From Chitinophagia bacterium (GTDB lineage Bacteria; Bacteroidota; Bacteroidia; Chitinophagales; Chitinophagaceae): DNA of 6,990 nucleotides. Made by a program: the position numbers and the translations under genes. A model generated the notes under the pieces. It had not been told where the DNA came from. It worked only from the letters and a program-made list of their open reading frames with translations, and made no database searches. Location: positions 1 to 6,990 of the forward strand of contig RGVM01000137.1 in the NCBI GenBank assembly GCA_010027295.1. The letters run 5' to 3'. Each line of letters starts with the position of its first letter. Position 1 is the stretch's first letter. Positions 4,782 to 6,990 of this stretch are shown piece by piece.

Positions 4782-6742
4782 TCGCGGATGATCCGGTTCA
4801 GGCGGATGCTTGTGACGGGTTGCACAATCAGCGGGTACTTCTCGATGTGCACGTTGCTCTGCTCCAGTCCGAATCCGCGCTCCTCCGAGAGGCTCACCTC
4901 CTTGATCCAGAAGTACAGGGTCATGACGATCTTCTCCCAGAACGGCAGTTCGTTGTCCAGGCTGAGGAACTTCTCTATGACGATGAACTCGAAGTCACCG
5001 GCGATATTGTTCCTCTGCAGGCTCTCGTAGCGGCTGACGACGTTGACCTCCTTGTTTGCGACCATGTCTTCGACCACCTTGCGGAACATGAGGTGGATGC
5101 GGGGCTGTATTCGAAAGCCGAGCCGGAATTCGACGCGGATGACCTCGTTGGGGATGATGGTCTGCACCTCGTACTCGCTGGTGTAGGGATCGTCGAGTGT
5201 CTCCACATGAACGAACCAGTATATGTCGGCTCTCTTGGGCTTCCGGTTGAGGATGGAATACACGACCTTATGCTCAATCTCCTTGGGATTGTCCGCGCTG
5301 GTAAGGTAGACGAGATGAGTTGCAAACTTGTCCACCGTATGGTCGTTGCTGAGTTCCTGAAGCAGCGGGAGGTAGTTTTCCAGCCTTGCGAACTCAAGGT
5401 ATCTGTTCTTGATCTTCCTTGCCTTGAACCAAACGTACATAACAAGGCACATGAGGCTTGCGACCATGAGGGTAATGTAGCCTCCGTGTACGAATTTCAA
5501 AAGCAGGGCCAGCAGGAATCCCATCTCCAGCAGGATGTATACGAACAGGTATGTATAGATGATAAACCTGTTGACACGGTGCAGCACCAGGTAGTTAGCG
5601 AATAGAATGGTCGTCGCAATCATCGTCATGACAATGGCAAGGCCATATGCCGCCTCCATGCTGGAAGACTCCCTGAAGTACAGCACGACCGCTATGCATC
5701 CGGCGAAAATGATACCGTTGACTGTGGGAATATAAAGTTGTCCTTTCTCTTCGGAAGGGTAGACGATTCGGAGTTTGGGCCACAGGTTCAGACGCATGGC
5801 CTCGTTGATGAGCGTGAAGGAACCGCTAATGAGGGCCTGACTGGCGATGATCGCGGCGCTGGTGGCTATGATGACACCTATGATCACGAACCAATCGGGC
5901 ATCAGGTTGTAGAAGGGGTTTATGAAAAGACTCTGTCTGACGGCATCAGTCACCAGCGTCCCCCTGAACTGGGATATCAGATATGCTCCCTGCCCGAGGT
6001 AATTGAGCAGCAGTGAAGTTTTCACGAATATCCAGGAGATGCGTATGTTGTCGCGTCCACAATGCCCGAGGTCGCTGTAGAGGGCTTCCGCTCCCGTGGT
6101 ACAGAGGAAGACGGCGCCAATGAGCCAAAGGGCGTTAGGCTGATTCCGGATGAGCAGAAAGGCCTCGGCGGGATTGAAGGCTTTGAAGATGGCGGGGTAG
6201 TCGGATAGATGGACAATGCCCAATACCGCCAACATGGCGAACCATATGGCCATGACCGGACCGAACATCTTTCCGATGGACGCAGTCCCGAACTGTTGTA
6301 GGAAGAAGAAGACTGCCAGTATGCCCAGAACGATGTGCACTATGTCGTCCTTTGTAATGCCCTTGAGCGAAGGGATATTGTGCAGGCCTTCCACTGCCGA
6401 TGTAATGGAAATAGGCGGAGTGATGATCCCGTCGGCCAGCAGGGCGGCTCCTCCAATCATGGCCGGCGCTACCAGCCATTTTCTTCGCCGTCTGGCTAAC
6501 GCGTAGAGTGCGAAGATGCCCCCCTCGCCCCGGTTGTCGGCCCTCAGGATGAGGACGACGTACTTGACGGTCGTCTGCAGGGTCAGGGTCCAGATGATGC
6601 AGGAGAGGGACCCGACGATCAGCTCCTCCGTGATGACCCGGTCGGTGATGATCGCGTTGAAGACGTAGAGCGGGGAGGTGCCTATGTCACCATAGATGAT
6701 ACCCAGGGCGATCAGCAGGCCTGCGCCTGTCACCCGGTTCAT
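4775..6742 (-). CDS. kup: Kup-family potassium uptake transporter
   Basis: This 655-residue protein is a Kup/HAK/KT family K+ transporter, thought to work as a K+/H+ symporter in the cytoplasmic membrane. The N-terminal signature IALGIIYGDIGTSPLYVF (11-28) is unmistakable, with Asp19 at the conserved acidic site. Other family landmarks are RADNRGEGGIFALYAL (67-82), ADGIITPPISITSAVEGL (103-120, Glu118) and TGAEALYSDLGHCG (216-229, Glu219). About twelve membrane segments fill residues 1-440; 441-655 form the soluble C-terminal domain typical of bacterial Kup, which faces the cytoplasm. Length is close to that of E. coli Kup (622). The frame stays open to an ATG at 6943, but the family motif begins only a few residues after the ATG at 6742, and a good promoter lies at 6795-6826 inside the extension, so 6742 is chosen. 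The last 7 bases overlap the converging hydrolase gene. No c-di-AMP riboswitch-like leader is visible. Confidence 0.95.
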   Translation of the reverse strand: MNRVTGAGLLIALGIIYGDIGTSPLYVFNAIITDRVITEELIVGSLSCIIWTLTLQTTVKYVVLILRADNRGEGGIFALYALARRRRKWLVAPAMIGGAALLADGIITPPISITSAVEGLHNIPSLKGITKDDIVHIVLGILAVFFFLQQFGTASIGKMFGPVMAIWFAMLAVLGIVHLSDYPAIFKAFNPAEAFLLIRNQPNALWLIGAVFLCTTGAEALYSDLGHCGRDNIRISWIFVKTSLLLNYLGQGAYLISQFRGTLVTDAVRQSLFINPFYNLMPDWFVIIGVIIATSAAIIASQALISGSFTLINEAMRLNLWPKLRIVYPSEEKGQLYIPTVNGIIFAGCIAVVLYFRESSSMEAAYGLAIVMTMIATTILFANYLVLHRVNRFIIYTYLFVYILLEMGFLLALLLKFVHGGYITLMVASLMCLVMYVWFKARKIKNRYLEFARLENYLPLLQELSNDHTVDKFATHLVYLTSADNPKEIEHKVVYSILNRKPKRADIYWFVHVETLDDPYTSEYEVQTIIPNEVIRVEFRLGFRIQPRIHLMFRKVVEDMVANKEVNVVSRYESLQRNNIAGDFEFIVIEKFLSLDNELPFWEKIVMTLYFWIKEVSLSEERGFGLEQSNVHIEKYPLIVQPVTSIRLNRIIRDY

Positions 6743-6794
6743 GTTCGTGGACACGTTGGAGGGGGATTTGTCGTGGGAATAGACTTGGGCGAGG

Positions 6795-6826
6795 CAAAGG
6801 TATGCGGAAAATGATTTCTTTTGCAA
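6795..6826 (-). promoter_or_regulatory. Bacteroidota-type promoter of kup
   Basis: On the minus strand, TTG (6826-6824) is followed after 21 bases by TACCTTTG (6802-6795), an exact match to the -7 consensus TAnnTTTG at an allowed spacing. Transcription would begin near 6787-6790, leaving a leader of about 45 nt before the ATG at 6742. This is the best promoter in the window, and it argues against the upstream start at 6943. Confidence 0.65.
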
Positions 6827-6870
6827 GCGGCCGATCGGTTGTTTGCAGAGCGTTAAAGTTGCATCCCAGG

Positions 6871-6894
6871 GGCCGTGGGCGACACCCGATGGCC
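6871..6894. repeat. Inverted repeat in the divergent kup intergenic region
   Basis: GGCCGT (6871-6876) pairs with ATGGCC (6889-6894), including one G-U pair, and GGG (6877-6879) pairs with CCC (6885-6887) after a single bulged G at 6888, around the loop CGACA. It lies between the two divergent promoters, close to where the -33 region of the rightward promoter should be. It could be a regulator binding site, but no known operator was recognised. Confidence 0.25.
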
Positions 6895-6917
6895 ACCCTG
6901 CATGAGGCCGGGAGACG

Positions 6918-6925
6918 TACCTTTG
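6918..6925 (+). promoter_or_regulatory. Putative -7 promoter element of the rightward gene at 6942
   Basis: TACCTTTG matches the Bacteroidota -7 consensus exactly and is the same octamer as in the kup promoter. It would start transcription near 6930-6933, about 10 nt before the ATG at 6942. No TTG is visible at the usual -33 distance (around 6894-6900), so activation by a regulator may be needed or the element may be weak. Confidence 0.5.
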
Positions 6926-6941
6926 AACCGAACAAACGGCC

Positions 6942-6990
6942 ATGAGAACACGGATCGCATTGATTTGCCTGCTGTCGGCCAGCCTGACGG
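6942..6990 (+). CDS. Start of a probable exported protein (partial, runs off the window)
   Basis: An ATG at 6942 opens a frame that reads MRTRIALICLLSASLT and continues beyond the window. A short basic start (Arg2, Arg4) followed by a hydrophobic stretch is typical of a Sec signal peptide. The Cys at residue 9 does not sit in a lipobox, so a lipoprotein call is not supported within the visible part; a lipobox could still follow. It is divergent from kup and has its own -7 element 17 bases upstream. Function cannot be inferred. Confidence 0.55.
   Translation, partial: MRTRIALICLLSASLT

Noticed and set aside
4820..5605. A 261-codon plus-strand open frame inside kup.
   Set aside because: It is antisense to the well-supported Kup C-terminal region, and its acidic, His-rich, Leu/Val-rich product is what reverse-complement reading of coding DNA typically gives.
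6743..6943. A 67-codon N-terminal extension of Kup starting at an ATG at 6943.
   Set aside because: The extension has no membrane or Kup-like character, contains the best promoter of the window, and overlaps the start of the divergent gene. The family signature begins right after the ATG at 6742.

Overview
The window reads as an ordinary chromosomal stretch of a moderately high-GC member of the Bacteroidota. Three things point there. Two exact copies of the Bacteroidota -7 promoter element (consensus TAnnTTTG) sit in the divergent region near the right end, and another lies upstream of the first complete gene. None of the starts I chose has a clear Shine-Dalgarno sequence. The large membrane protein belongs to a family (LIC_10190-type) that is common in Bacteroidota and Leptospira. 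I cannot place it more finely. I see no tRNA, rRNA, CRISPR array, insertion sequence, transposase, integrase or phage gene.

Layout, left to right: (1) positions 1-60 probably hold the last codons of an unidentified plus-strand gene. (2) 191-1105 (+) encodes an S66-family LD-carboxypeptidase, a peptidoglycan-recycling enzyme, behind a roughly 95-nt leader with a clean hairpin. (3) 1241-2914 (+) encodes a large polytopic membrane protein of unknown function. It is more AT-rich than its neighbours and is preceded by a plausible promoter. (4) 3029-3862 and 3954-4781 (+) encode two related, membrane-anchored alpha/beta hydrolases in tandem, each with a complete Ser-Asp-His triad. (5) 4775-6742 (-) encodes a Kup-family potassium transporter; its last 7 bases overlap the end of the second hydrolase tail to tail. 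(6) At 6942 a plus-strand gene with a signal-peptide-like start begins and runs off the window. It is divergent from kup, and each of the two genes has its own TACCTTTG element.

The gaps of 91 to 199 bases, and the separate candidate promoters, suggest mostly single-gene units rather than one operon. A shared envelope theme (peptidoglycan turnover, an integral membrane protein of possible glycosyltransferase type, membrane-anchored hydrolases, K+ uptake) is an inference only; nothing shows that these genes work together. The items most worth a second look are the uncharacterised membrane protein, the tandem hydrolase pair, and structured RNA elements about 25 nt after two stop codons. I did not find convincing evidence of a new defence, mobile or RNA-guided system here.
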